Shown piece after piece: positions 1-6,334 of a stretch of DNA of 22,418 nucleotides. Origin of the DNA: an uncultured Porphyromonas sp. (lineage in GTDB: Bacteria > Bacteroidota > Bacteroidia > Bacteroidales > Porphyromonadaceae); contig CAKRMU010000012.1 of NCBI GenBank assembly GCA_934364985.1, forward strand, positions 1-22,418, in the 5' to 3' direction. Position 1 is the first letter of the stretch; every line of letters begins with the position of its first letter. The notes under the pieces are model-generated. The model made no database searches. It was not told the origin of the DNA and saw only the letters and a program-made list of their open reading frames with translations. A program made the position numbers and the translations under genes.

Positions 1-1
1 T

Positions 2-76
2 ATAATGATTTCACTACAGAAATTTGGTGCCCATACTGAGAATCCGTACATTCGTGTCGCATTTAATAATCTTTAA
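2..76 (+). CDS. 3' end of an unidentified gene (partial)
   Basis: An open frame runs in from the left edge and stops with TAA at 74-76. Its last residues read IMISLQKFGAHTENPYIRVAF and then NNL. The composition looks like real protein, but too little is present to name a family. The next small reading frame begins 12 bases later on the same strand, so the two could be cotranscribed. Confidence 0.4.
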   Translation: MMISLQKFGAHTENPYIRVAFNNL

Positions 77-88
77 ACATATACAACG

Positions 89-231
89 ATGAATAAAATC
101 ACTTCAATCTGTCTATTTACCCTCATGTTTTCTGTTTTATCACATGCACTAGTGAAATGGAACATGGGTTGGACAACAAATCAAAGAACGAACAGATTTA
201 TCTTGCTGTAAAAAGTGAAATGCAAATATAG
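89..231 (+). pseudogene. small lipoprotein, apparently frameshifted
   Basis: The ATG at 89 opens a signal-peptide-like start (MNKITSICLFTLMFSVLSHA) that stops at 209-211 after 40 codons with an unconvincing tail. In the frame used by the TAG at 229-231, the sequence reads FCFITC followed by TSEMEHGLDNKSKNEQIYL, which looks like a lipobox with cysteine and then a hydrophilic mature part. A one-step frameshift in the T-rich stretch at about 127-139 would join the two into a lipoprotein of about 46 residues. This is inference: it could be a real frameshift, a sequencing error or chance. No family is recognised. The small membrane protein at 247 follows directly. Confidence 0.35.
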
Positions 232-246
232 AGCAGAAGAGCTGTT

Positions 247-531
247 ATGAGTAACAAGGATTCCTGTTTGGATATACGCAACAACAGAAAAGGAATTACT
301 GTATTGCTGATTTTCTTTCTTTTGTTTAGAATTCTGATGGAAGCTAGTATTATGGCAAACTTTTCGACAACTATTATTTTTACATTTATGGGATTGTATA
401 TTATTAGCTCCATTCTTTTTGTCGTGTTTGTATTGGTAAATAAAAAAACAAAAGTCCTATACAAACTGCTCGCTATTTTGGGCGTTTTTTTGCTGATGTA
501 TTCATCATTTAGATTTCACAATCCGTTGTAA
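247..531 (+). CDS. small hydrophobic membrane protein, unknown function
   Basis: This 94-residue protein has a charged start (MSNKDSCLDIRNNRKG) and then about three hydrophobic stretches: roughly residues 17-37, 40-64 (FSTTIIFTFMGLYIISSILF) and 72-87. A KKTK loop separates the last two. It is probably a small inner-membrane protein. I recognise no family. The start is the first ATG in frame, 15 bases after the frameshifted lipoprotein. An antisense frame over the same DNA exists but is less plausible, because the plus-strand protein has a sensible membrane topology. A GC-rich hairpin and a terminator follow at 581-637. Confidence 0.5.
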   Translation: MSNKDSCLDIRNNRKGITVLLIFFLLFRILMEASIMANFSTTIIFTFMGLYIISSILFVVFVLVNKKTKVLYKLLAILGVFLLMYSSFRFHNPL

Positions 532-614
532 TGACTAATGAGAGTCGGAATCTTTGTTGAAGAAAGATAGGAGGAGGAGGGGGGGAAATTTTTGCCCCCA
601 TTTCGTGTTTTTTT

Positions 615-637
615 GAGCGACTTTTCCCGCTCTTTTT
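615..637 (+). terminator. rho-independent terminator after the small membrane gene
   Basis: The stem GAGCG (615-619) pairs with CGCTC (628-632), followed by TTTTT. A second G/C stem lies just upstream: GGGGG at 581-585 with CCCCC at 595-599. The T run follows on the plus strand, so it would end transcripts from the 247-531 gene. Confidence 0.5.
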
Positions 638-648
638 CGTTAACAACC

Positions 649-825
649 TTACTTATCATCATAGTACCCGAGGGCGGTCAAGAACTCTACAATCACTTTC
701 TCCTCATCAATAGAGTAAGTGATTCTGGTTTTCTTATCTATCTCTCTTGACCATACTTCAAACTCCATGTGCTTCAACTGCTCTAGCCTTCCTATCCCAT
801 ACGAGTTAAGAACTCCTCCAATCCC
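649..825 (-). pseudogene. C-terminal fragment of a RelE/YoeB-type toxin
   Basis: The minus strand reads GIGRLEQLKHMEFEVWSREI and then DKKTRITYSIDEEKVIVEF, ending LTALGYYDDK before TAA. The pattern G-x-G-x-x-E-x-LK, WSR-x-I-x-K-x-R-x-x-Y and a final G-x-Y-x-DK is that of the second half of YoeB/Txe-like mRNA interferases. The N-terminal half of about 40 residues and a start codon are missing: the frame is closed by TGA just upstream. The usual His-Tyr near the C terminus reads Tyr-Tyr here. It follows and overlaps the antitoxin frame, the normal order in such operons. It is most likely inactive. Confidence 0.6.
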
Positions 826-968
826 TCATTCTCTTTCATAATGTAAACTTTACCCTCTTTCGTCTCATTCATTTGTGAGATATAAACCACGCCCTCATCT
901 TTAGATTTATTGAGGTAGTAGCGTTGATTATTCCTAAACTCGGAGGATGTAATTATTTGAACTGCCAT
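792..968 (-). CDS. Phd/YefM-like antitoxin, possibly shortened
   Basis: This 58-codon minus-strand frame starts MAVQIITSSEFRNNQRYYLN and ends KENEGLEEFLTRMG. The start, with SSEFR-N-x-x-x-Y-L and then VVYIS, is typical of Phd/YefM antitoxins, which bind their own promoter and the toxin. Family members are usually 75-90 residues, so part of the middle or the C terminus may be lost. It overlaps the toxin fragment by 34 bases instead of being followed by a whole toxin gene, which suggests a deletion across the junction. A triple GTAC motif lies upstream and could be its operator. The protein may still be made, but its partner is broken. Confidence 0.55.
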   Translation of the reverse strand: MAVQIITSSEFRNNQRYYLNKSKDEGVVYISQMNETKEGKVYIMKENEGLEEFLTRMG

Positions 969-985
969 AATCCTATATTTTAGTT

Positions 986-1013
986 GTACAATACCACGTA
1001 CAAGTATACGTAC
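986..1013 (-). promoter_or_regulatory. possible antitoxin operator: GTAC repeated every 12 bases
   Basis: GTAC occurs at 986-989, 998-1001 and 1010-1013, an exact 12-base step. ACGTA (996-1000) and TACGT (1007-1011) form an inverted repeat around the middle. It lies 18-45 bases upstream of the antitoxin start at 968, where autoregulatory operators of such modules normally sit. The role is inferred. Confidence 0.35.
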
Positions 1014-1029
1014 TATTTTATAGCAGATA

Positions 1030-1121
1030 TGGATACCCTATATTCGTCAAGGCGGATATAGGGTATTCGTCCAAACGTATTCAGGGTATTAGCCGAGACG
1101 AATACCCTGAATATGTTTTTG
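1030..1121 (+). repeat. 23-bp tandem array A, four units
   Basis: Four units of exactly 23 bp start at 1030, 1053, 1076 and 1099. Units 2 and 3 carry GGATATAGGGTATTCGTC and GTATTCAGGGTATTAGCC. Units 1 and 4 are more diverged. The DNA also forms two strong hairpins: 1033-1043 with 1056-1066, and a perfect 13-bp stem 1078-1090 with 1101-1113. It lies in a gene-poor region upstream of the antitoxin remnant and is the first of five related loci. Confidence 0.7.
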
Positions 1122-1279
1122 CTCCAATTAGCATTCGAAAGTAGTTAATCTACCCTTTGCGTCTCATCATAGGACTTTACAGTCATAAGTCGTCCGACTT
1201 CGTCATGATTGGTTGTGCTTAAGACGCTCTAACCATTTACTTTTTAATGGAGTGATAAGTGGGGGGAAAAAGAAAAAGA

Positions 1280-1313
1280 AAGCCCCTAAGAAGCGAAAGC
1301 ACCTTAGGGGCTT
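1280..1313 (-). terminator. rho-independent terminator for the minus-strand gene remnants
   Basis: AAGCCCCTAAG (1280-1290) is perfectly complementary to CTTAGGGGCTT (1303-1313), with a 12-base loop. Read on the minus strand, the stem is followed by a T-rich tail (CTTTCTTTTTCTTTTT). It stands 21 bases after the stop of the SusD-like fragment, so it is probably the old terminator of that gene. Confidence 0.8.
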
Positions 1314-1334
1314 GATGTGAAGTCTCGGCAGAGA

Positions 1335-1520
1335 TTAGTTTTTGGATAACTCTGGATTTGTCGAAATAGCAGAGTCGGGAATCCGAAGTCCGTATCGGGA
1401 GTCGCCTTTATTGAGTTGATACTCTTTGTCCGCTACGACTTTAGTAAGTGCAGGCTGTGTTGTCCGCTTGTAGTCGTACCATTCATGCCCTTCGATGCCT
1501 AATTCGTGCGACCTTTCCCA
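1335..1520 (-). pseudogene. C-terminal fragment of a SusD/RagB-like lipoprotein
   Basis: The frame reads WERSHELGIEGHEWYDYKRT at its start and ends RYGLRIPDSAISTNPELSKN before TAA. ER-x-x-EL-x-x-EG-H-x-W-x-D-x-x-R and the final L-x-IP-x-x-x-I-x-TNP-x-L-x-x-N are hallmarks of the C terminus of SusD-family outer-membrane nutrient-binding lipoproteins. About 61 residues remain of a family that is usually 450-600 long. The fragment is in the same frame as the metalloprotease fragment just upstream and separated from it only by a TAA at 1521-1523, so the two are fused at a recombination or deletion scar. No SusC-like partner is visible. Confidence 0.7.
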
Positions 1521-1987
1521 TTATCGGAGAGCGAAATTCTCCTCAATGGAATGCCCGATATTGTCGCCCTCTTGCCACTTAGGTTGGTTTTGGACATTTC
1601 GGATAATAAGCAGTTTGTTGTCACCGGATAATTCAAAACGGATTAGGATATCCTCATAATTAATACCCTTATTGATCCCTGCATCATTAAGGGCAGGGGG
1701 TACGGTGAGTACCTTATTTACGATGAGCATATCCCGCCCAATATACTTCGTGGAAATGTCGAAATAGTACTGCCCTCCTTTTGAAGTACGCCAAAGAGCT
1801 ATGCGGTAGCCGTTTGGGACGCGACTTGGTCACCCACAATCTGCTGATACTCCGTCTTGGTATCTTTTTTCGTTTCGGCATTGGCTCTCTTGCTTAAGAA
1901 AGCAGATTTGCATCCCGAAAAGGGCAATACTAACGTCAGGAATAACAGAAATAAGATAGCTGGATGGTTTCTCGTTATATAAAGCAA
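1521..1987 (-). pseudogene. N-terminal fragment of a DUF5118/DUF5117-type zinc metalloprotease lipoprotein
   Basis: The first part (1987-1799) starts with a signal peptide and lipobox (LVLPFSGC) and continues to TKTEYQQIVGDQVASQ. The start would have to be TTG, since no ATG is in frame. After a one-base frameshift near 1811-1816 the protein continues GYRIALWRTSKGGQYYFDIS, GRDMLIVNKVLTVPPALNDA and GINYEDILIRFEL. This is the N-terminal DUF5118 pattern of the large (about 800-residue) zinc-dependent proteases with DUF5117 and DUF4953 domains that are common in Bacteroidota. It stops at 1521-1523, before any catalytic HExxH region. With frameshift, truncation and missing start codon, it is dead. 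The SusD-like tail follows at once. Confidence 0.65.
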
Positions 1988-2069
1988 TAAAGATGTTAGA
2001 GATGTTGAGACACGTTAATAACCAGTCTCCTATTTATTGAATGAGTTTATCCAATAGGGATAATGATAA

Positions 2070-3503
2070 TCATCGTAAACCAAAAGCCTCCAGCAGCACT
2101 TCCTCCATCGCCTTACGTACGACTGAGGCTTTTCCGTAATAGTTATTCACCATAAAAGATATGGTGTAAGTTTTATTGCCGAGTACGACATACCCGGCAT
2201 AGCAGACCACATTGCGGAGCGTGCCACTCTTGAGATACGCTTTGCCTTCGAGGGGTGTCCCTTTTAAGAATATGGTCAACGTGCCATCTATCCCTGCTCG
2301 AGGTAGTAGTTGCCGGTAGCTACCTGAGGGATCGGCACGGTGTACTTTCCCGAGGAGAGTAGCCATAAAATGGGCCGTGACTCTATCCTCAATACTCAGT
2401 CCGGAGCCGTCCATCATCTCTATTTCGCGAGTATCTATGCCACGGCTTGACCAATACTTATACACTTCTTGTATCGCAGTCTGGGTCGTGTTGTGCCCGG
2501 GCAACGGTTTCTTATTCTCCGCCAATTGTTTCAAAAGGCCTTCGGCAAAAAGATTATGGCTATATACGAGAGTGAGTTTGATTAGTTCCCTCAGAGTAGG
2601 CGATTGATAGGTATATAACAGCGTATTACATCCCGTAGCTATTGTCTGTGCCTTTGCCCCACCCTGCACTTTGATACCCGACATTGTGAGTTGTTGCTTT
2701 AGCCTAAAGGCGACGAAAAGTGGAGGATTAGGGATGGCTCCACGCACCCTAAGCCTTTGCACATTCCCAGGGTACACCCCTGTGATGGGGTAACTTCCGT
2801 CAGGGAGAAGTGCATTTGAGATATATATGGAGTCCCTCTTACGTTCGGCAGATATAGAATACACTCGCGAAAACTTAGCCTCTGGGAGCTCGGGGATGGT
2901 CGTAAAGCTTTCACCGAAATGGTCGAAACGAAGCTCAAAACTATTGTCATAGGCATTGAGGCTCCAGTGACCTGGTGCATAACCATTGCCCATATCGTAG
3001 GAGGTCCATCTAGGATTATTGGCTTGAAAATCGCGCTCGGAGATCTGAGCGATAATGCTACCGGTAATTACCTTTATCCCCTTTTGTTTTAGGGCATTGA
3101 CAACTTCCTTAAAGAAATGATCCTGATCGGAATGCCAGAAGTACCGCGACCCTATTGAAGGATCGCCGTGACCTACGACCACGAGGTCGCCACGTAGTAC
3201 GCCCTCCTTAATATCGCCCTTGTACAAAATATCTGTATTGATCCTTTTCCCGCCACCTACTTCGCTCCACAACGTGGCAGTACTCACTACCTTCATGGTA
3301 CTGGCTGGCGTCATCAGATTGTGGCTCCTAATGCCCACTAATTCCTCTCCGGTATCAGCGTCTTGTATCGCTAACGACCAAAAAGAATTTTTAAGAGCTT
3401 TAGGTTCGTTTGGTGTTTTGAGGGTTTGTGCAGGAGAGTTTAGTCCCCAAAAAAGGAGCAATGACAGCACGATCATTGCCTTTATTCCGTTATCTTTCAT
3501 CAT
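2070..3503 (-). CDS. dacB: D-alanyl-D-alanine carboxypeptidase/endopeptidase, PBP4 family (peptidase S13)
   Basis: This 477-residue exported penicillin-binding protein removes terminal D-alanine from peptidoglycan stem peptides and can cut cross-links in the periplasm. A signal peptide spans about residues 1-25, ending SPAQ. The three penicillin-binding motifs are in order and intact: STMK at 68-71 (nucleophile Ser68, Lys71), SHN at 315-317 and KSGT at 425-428. DGSGLS (365-370) and DGTL (407-410), also typical of the family, are present. The long insert between the first two motifs and the overall length fit PBP4/DacB. Two ATGs are adjacent at 3503 and 3500 and either may be used. It is divergent from the gene at 3574, and the two share a palindromic promoter region. 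Confidence 0.92.
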   Translation of the reverse strand: MMKDNGIKAMIVLSLLLFWGLNSPAQTLKTPNEPKALKNSFWSLAIQDADTGEELVGIRSHNLMTPASTMKVVSTATLWSEVGGGKRINTDILYKGDIKEGVLRGDLVVVGHGDPSIGSRYFWHSDQDHFFKEVVNALKQKGIKVITGSIIAQISERDFQANNPRWTSYDMGNGYAPGHWSLNAYDNSFELRFDHFGESFTTIPELPEAKFSRVYSISAERKRDSIYISNALLPDGSYPITGVYPGNVQRLRVRGAIPNPPLFVAFRLKQQLTMSGIKVQGGAKAQTIATGCNTLLYTYQSPTLRELIKLTLVYSHNLFAEGLLKQLAENKKPLPGHNTTQTAIQEVYKYWSSRGIDTREIEMMDGSGLSIEDRVTAHFMATLLGKVHRADPSGSYRQLLPRAGIDGTLTIFLKGTPLEGKAYLKSGTLRNVVCYAGYVVLGNKTYTISFMVNNYYGKASVVRKAMEEVLLEAFGLR

Positions 3504-3510
3504 TATTTAT

Positions 3511-3528
3511 TACCTTTGCACAAAGGTA
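3511..3528. promoter_or_regulatory. divergent, overlapping -7 boxes forming a palindrome
   Basis: TACCTTTG at 3511-3518 (plus) and the same octamer on the minus strand at 3528-3521 match the Bacteroidota -7 consensus TAnnTTTG. They abut around a CA centre, giving an 18-bp inverted repeat. The plus box would serve the AI-2E-family gene (leader about 50 bases) and the minus box would serve dacB (leader about 10-15 bases). No perfect TTTG -33 box is seen for either; TTCG stands 20 bases upstream of the minus box. Confidence 0.55.
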
Positions 3529-3573
3529 TATAAAAACGAATGCTATTGCGAACAATTATATTTATTTAGTAAT

Positions 3574-4782
3574 ATGAAGTCCTATAAATTAGAGGAATTC
3601 TTTCAAAAGCCATTTACATTTGATAGAGTGGCGAGGATACTCTTTATCCTCCTTATCATTGGGCTACTTGTTTGGGGGATATCTTCATTGAGTAATTTTT
3701 TATTGCCCTTTGCCCTTGCTTGGTTATTAGCTTACCTGATGATGCCTTTGGTAAAATGGTTTCAGGAGAAGCTACACGTCCGCCCTCGCTGGTTAGCAGT
3801 TACCTTGGTGCTGATACTCGCTTTGGGTATCCTCGCCGGTATTGTGGCGGTCCTCGTTCCGAGTATCAATAGTGAGATCAGTAAGGGCTGGACAATGCTT
3901 CAGAAGTACGATGTGGGAGCCTATTTGCTTAGTCTTTTGCCCGAAGAATTCTCGAGTGGTAGCAAGATATGGACGGCAATAGAGAATGAGCTAAATAATA
4001 TCAATGTCAACGATTTCTTTAACTCAGTAGGGGGCGTATTCTCAAAGGGGTGGAATATCATCCAGAGTACTTTCTCTGCGATTGCAGGGGCTACGATTGT
4101 CTTTATCTTCCTTTTTTATCTCGTCTCTATGCTTATTGATTACGAAAAAGTTCGTGATGGATTCTTTTGCATATTGCCTGAGGGGACCCGCCCATTCTTT
4201 AAGGAGTTAGGCAATATTACGGGTTATTATGTTAATGCTTACTTTCGTGGGCAAGTGCTCATTTCGCTATGCGTCACCATTGTATTAGCGATAGGCTTCT
4301 CGATCATTAAGCTCCCGATGGGCATCACGCTCGCGATCTTTGTTGGCTTACTTAATATGATACCCTACTTGCAAGTGCTCAGTTACGTCCCCCTTGTGAT
4401 GCTCGTAGGGCTTCAGTCGTTGACTACAGGCGAAAACTTTTGGTTGCTATTGATTGCCGCGTGTGTCGTCTTTATGATTAGCGATGCTCTGCAACAGTTT
4501 GTCTTTACCCCCCTCATCCAGGGGCAGTCGTTAGGTATTCACCCTGTCGCAATAATGCTATCATTGACCGTATGGGGGTATCTATTTGGATTCCTCGGTC
4601 TCCTTTTTGCTCTCCCGCTAACGATGATCGTTTACGCTCTCCACATGAAGTATGTAGTGGGTAAGCCTTTAGATATAGATATGGAGGCGACCAAGCGAAA
4701 AGCCCGATCTAACCGAGAGAAACTGGTCAAAAGTATCACAAATCCAAAACTCATAAAAGACGATAAGAAAGGCGATAAGTAA
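3574..4782 (+). CDS. AI-2E/PerM family multispanning membrane protein
   Basis: This protein of 402 residues starts at MKSYKLEEFFQKPFTF. The frame is open further upstream, but that part lies opposite dacB and the promoter and does not look like protein. About eight hydrophobic segments match the AI-2E transporter/PerM (PF01594) layout: two near the N terminus (about 20-60), one at about 70-95, a soluble region at about 95-165, then a cluster of membrane spans from 165 to about 355 and a basic cytoplasmic tail (KRKARSNREKL). The conserved GxxxGIHPVAIMLSL-like stretch (GQSLGIHPVAIMLSLTVWG) is present. Members export small molecules or ions; the substrate cannot be told. It is probably monocistronic, ending at the hairpin at 4808. 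Confidence 0.88.
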   Translation: MKSYKLEEFFQKPFTFDRVARILFILLIIGLLVWGISSLSNFLLPFALAWLLAYLMMPLVKWFQEKLHVRPRWLAVTLVLILALGILAGIVAVLVPSINSEISKGWTMLQKYDVGAYLLSLLPEEFSSGSKIWTAIENELNNINVNDFFNSVGGVFSKGWNIIQSTFSAIAGATIVFIFLFYLVSMLIDYEKVRDGFFCILPEGTRPFFKELGNITGYYVNAYFRGQVLISLCVTIVLAIGFSIIKLPMGITLAIFVGLLNMIPYLQVLSYVPLVMLVGLQSLTTGENFWLLLIAACVVFMISDALQQFVFTPLIQGQSLGIHPVAIMLSLTVWGYLFGFLGLLFALPLTMIVYALHMKYVVGKPLDIDMEATKRKARSNREKLVKSITNPKLIKDDKKGDK

Positions 4783-4807
4783 GGACGTTACGTCTTTTGT
4801 CATCTGA

Positions 4808-4853
4808 AAATGCTCCTCTGACCCACATATAAGCGTGCGTCAGAGGAGCATTT
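4808..4853. terminator. bidirectional hairpin between convergent genes
   Basis: AAATGCTCCTCTGAC (4808-4822) pairs perfectly over 15 bases with 4839-4853, with a 16-base loop. A-rich and T-rich ends flank the stem on both sides, so it could act in both directions. It lies 26 bases after the AI-2E-family gene. The stretch from here to 5022 contains no gene. Confidence 0.75.
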
Positions 4854-5022
4854 GTATATACTTGAGAGATGACATTTAGAGGGTATAGCCTACAAATAAT
4901 GAGCGAGCCATCACCTCCTCCGACCTTTAAGCCTTATCTTAAATCCCCATCTATCGACCAATATTAATGCATAGAAGTACCGCAATGATAGAGAGCTGAT
5001 ACCCTGATTAGGGATGAGTAGA

Positions 5023-5727
5023 TTACCCGATCAACGTCCGCACCTCCTCCATCAAGTCCTCAATCGTTTGACCCTGATTCGTTTCGATTGGAGCAAAAAA
5101 CTCGAGCGACAGCTTGCCCCAATTAATGAGCCACGAACCGCGTCTTAGGATCTCGTACCCTCCGCGTATCTTAGCAGGGACAATGGGGGCATGGGTCTCT
5201 TTGGCGATCTTAAAAGCCCCTTTTTTAAGCCGAGATAGTTTGCCGTCGCCTGAGCGTGTACCTTCTGGAAATATAAAGATATGGTAACCGGTATCTATGG
5301 CATACTCGCAAGCGTCGACCACTTTAGTACCTCCTGATGGGGTATTATCAACAAAGATAAAACCGAGCTTCTCGCACGACCACCCCACAAATGGGATCTT
5401 CCGGATAGCACCTTTCATCACCCACTTAAAGCGTACCCCACTATAACCATAGAGGAGAAAAATATCAAGGGCACTGGTGTGGTTAGGCGTTACCACAGTC
5501 GCTCTATCCTTAGGTAAATGCTCTTTGCCCTTAACACTCACAGGGATAAGTAGCAGTGCTAAAGTAACACGACTCCAAATCACGCCCGGCCAATACCCAA
5601 ACGTACGCTCAGCACCTAAGATGGCACCAAAGGCCGCAATTAGTGCTGTTATAATAGTGAATACCACAAAGATAGGCAGTGCTATAAGCACTACATATAT
5701 ACGATAAAAAAAATTTTTGCAGTCCAT
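5023..5727 (-). CDS. plsC: 1-acyl-sn-glycerol-3-phosphate acyltransferase (PlsC family)
   Basis: This enzyme transfers an acyl chain to lysophosphatidic acid to give phosphatidic acid, at the inner membrane, in phospholipid synthesis. Taking the start at MDCKNFFYRIYVV gives 234 residues, usual for the family. The frame is open upstream to 5811, but a TAnnTTTG promoter box at 5762-5769 implies transcription begins only about 30 bases before this ATG. Hydrophobic segments cover about residues 8-37 and 50-65. The catalytic NHTSALD motif (His83, Asp88) and the substrate-binding FPEGTRS motif (153-159) are intact, and a KGAFKIA block follows. It is convergent with the AI-2E-family gene. Ornithine-lipid acyltransferases share these motifs, so the exact acceptor is not certain. 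Confidence 0.88.
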   Translation of the reverse strand: MDCKNFFYRIYVVLIALPIFVVFTIITALIAAFGAILGAERTFGYWPGVIWSRVTLALLLIPVSVKGKEHLPKDRATVVTPNHTSALDIFLLYGYSGVRFKWVMKGAIRKIPFVGWSCEKLGFIFVDNTPSGGTKVVDACEYAIDTGYHIFIFPEGTRSGDGKLSRLKKGAFKIAKETHAPIVPAKIRGGYEILRRGSWLINWGKLSLEFFAPIETNQGQTIEDLMEEVRTLIG

Positions 5728-5761
5728 AATAGTAGCGATTTGAGATGCCATCCCCCCTCCA

Positions 5762-5769
5762 CAAAGATA
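5762..5769 (-). promoter_or_regulatory. Bacteroidota -7 box of plsC
   Basis: On the minus strand this reads TATCTTTG, matching TAnnTTTG. Transcription would begin a few bases further, just before the GGAGGGGGG tract, which supports the ATG at 5727 over earlier in-frame starts. No clear TTTG -33 box stands at the right distance. Confidence 0.5.
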
Positions 5770-5819
5770 CAAAAAAGACGATATTAAATAGTCCTTAACA
5801 GTGATCAGCAAGTACCTAA

Positions 5820-6073
5820 TCTATACTTGCTTGTGCCAAAGTAGGCATCGGAGGCACAGCACTTGAGGGTATGGAGAGAGGACGAAGTCTATTGATTTAG
5901 GGCAATGTAATAGTTGGGGTACTTAGGTAAGATTCACCAAAAATTATGCCACGAACTATTGATGAATAGGGCTTATCCGCTCGTGCGTAGCTGTATTTAT
6001 GAAAAAGGATTGTAGTACTAAGTTTTTCTCTATGCAGACACTTGCAAAAACGTATACATAGAATTTGCCCTGG
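5820..6073. other. intergenic stretch without a recognisable gene
   Basis: No gene is supported here. A short plus-strand frame at about 5822-5900 (ACAKVGIGGTALEGMERGRS, then LLI and stop) has protein-like composition and may be a remnant, but nothing identifies it. The 23-bp array B follows at 6074. Confidence 0.4.
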
Positions 6074-6165
6074 CGGATACTTGGTATTCGTCGAGGCAAA
6101 TATAGGGAATTAGTCTCGGCTTATATAGGGTATCCGTTTTCGCTAATATAGGGTATTTAAAAAGG
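6074..6165 (+). repeat. 23-bp tandem array B, four units
   Basis: Four units of exactly 23 bp start at 6074, 6097, 6120 and 6143. Their cores read TTGGTATTCGTC, AGGGAATTAGTC, AGGGTATCCGTT and AGGGTATTTAA. A further GGGGGTATTCC at 6164-6174 is out of register and may be a broken fifth unit. The array lies about 120 bases upstream of the promoter box of the rsmI operon. The first unit (GGATACTTGGTATT) matches the first unit of array E closely. Confidence 0.8.
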
Positions 6166-6286
6166 GGGTATTCCTAACCTCGATTTGTGCCTCGTGAAGA
6201 GTCATTTTTAAGGGAGGAGGCACGCCATTTTCCCTCTTATTAATGGTAATGCCGAGGTATGTCAGAGACGTATAGAAAATTATTTG

Positions 6287-6294
6287 TACTTTTG
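6287..6294 (+). promoter_or_regulatory. Bacteroidota -7 box of the rsmI operon
   Basis: TACTTTTG matches TAnnTTTG and stands 40 bases before the ATG at 6335. A TTTG -33 box at 19-21 bases upstream is not present, so the promoter is only half supported. Confidence 0.45.
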
Positions 6295-6334
6295 TAGTGT
6301 TAAAAGTAGTATTAAATAGAGTGTAGCTGATGTT

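Noticed and set aside
198..464. Minus-strand frame antisense to the small membrane protein
   Set aside because: The plus-strand protein has a clear membrane layout and fits the direction of its upstream neighbours and its terminator; the minus frame has no context.
2047..2063. Hairpin TTATCC/GGATAA after dacB as a terminator
   Set aside because: The stem is only six A/T-rich pairs and no T run follows on the minus strand.
3220..3573. N-terminal extension of the AI-2E-family protein
   Set aside because: The frame is open, but lies opposite dacB and the divergent promoter; family proteins begin near the ATG at 3574.
5728..5811. Longer N terminus for PlsC
   Set aside because: The -7 box at 5762-5769 lies within it, and the family usually starts near MDCKNFFYRI.
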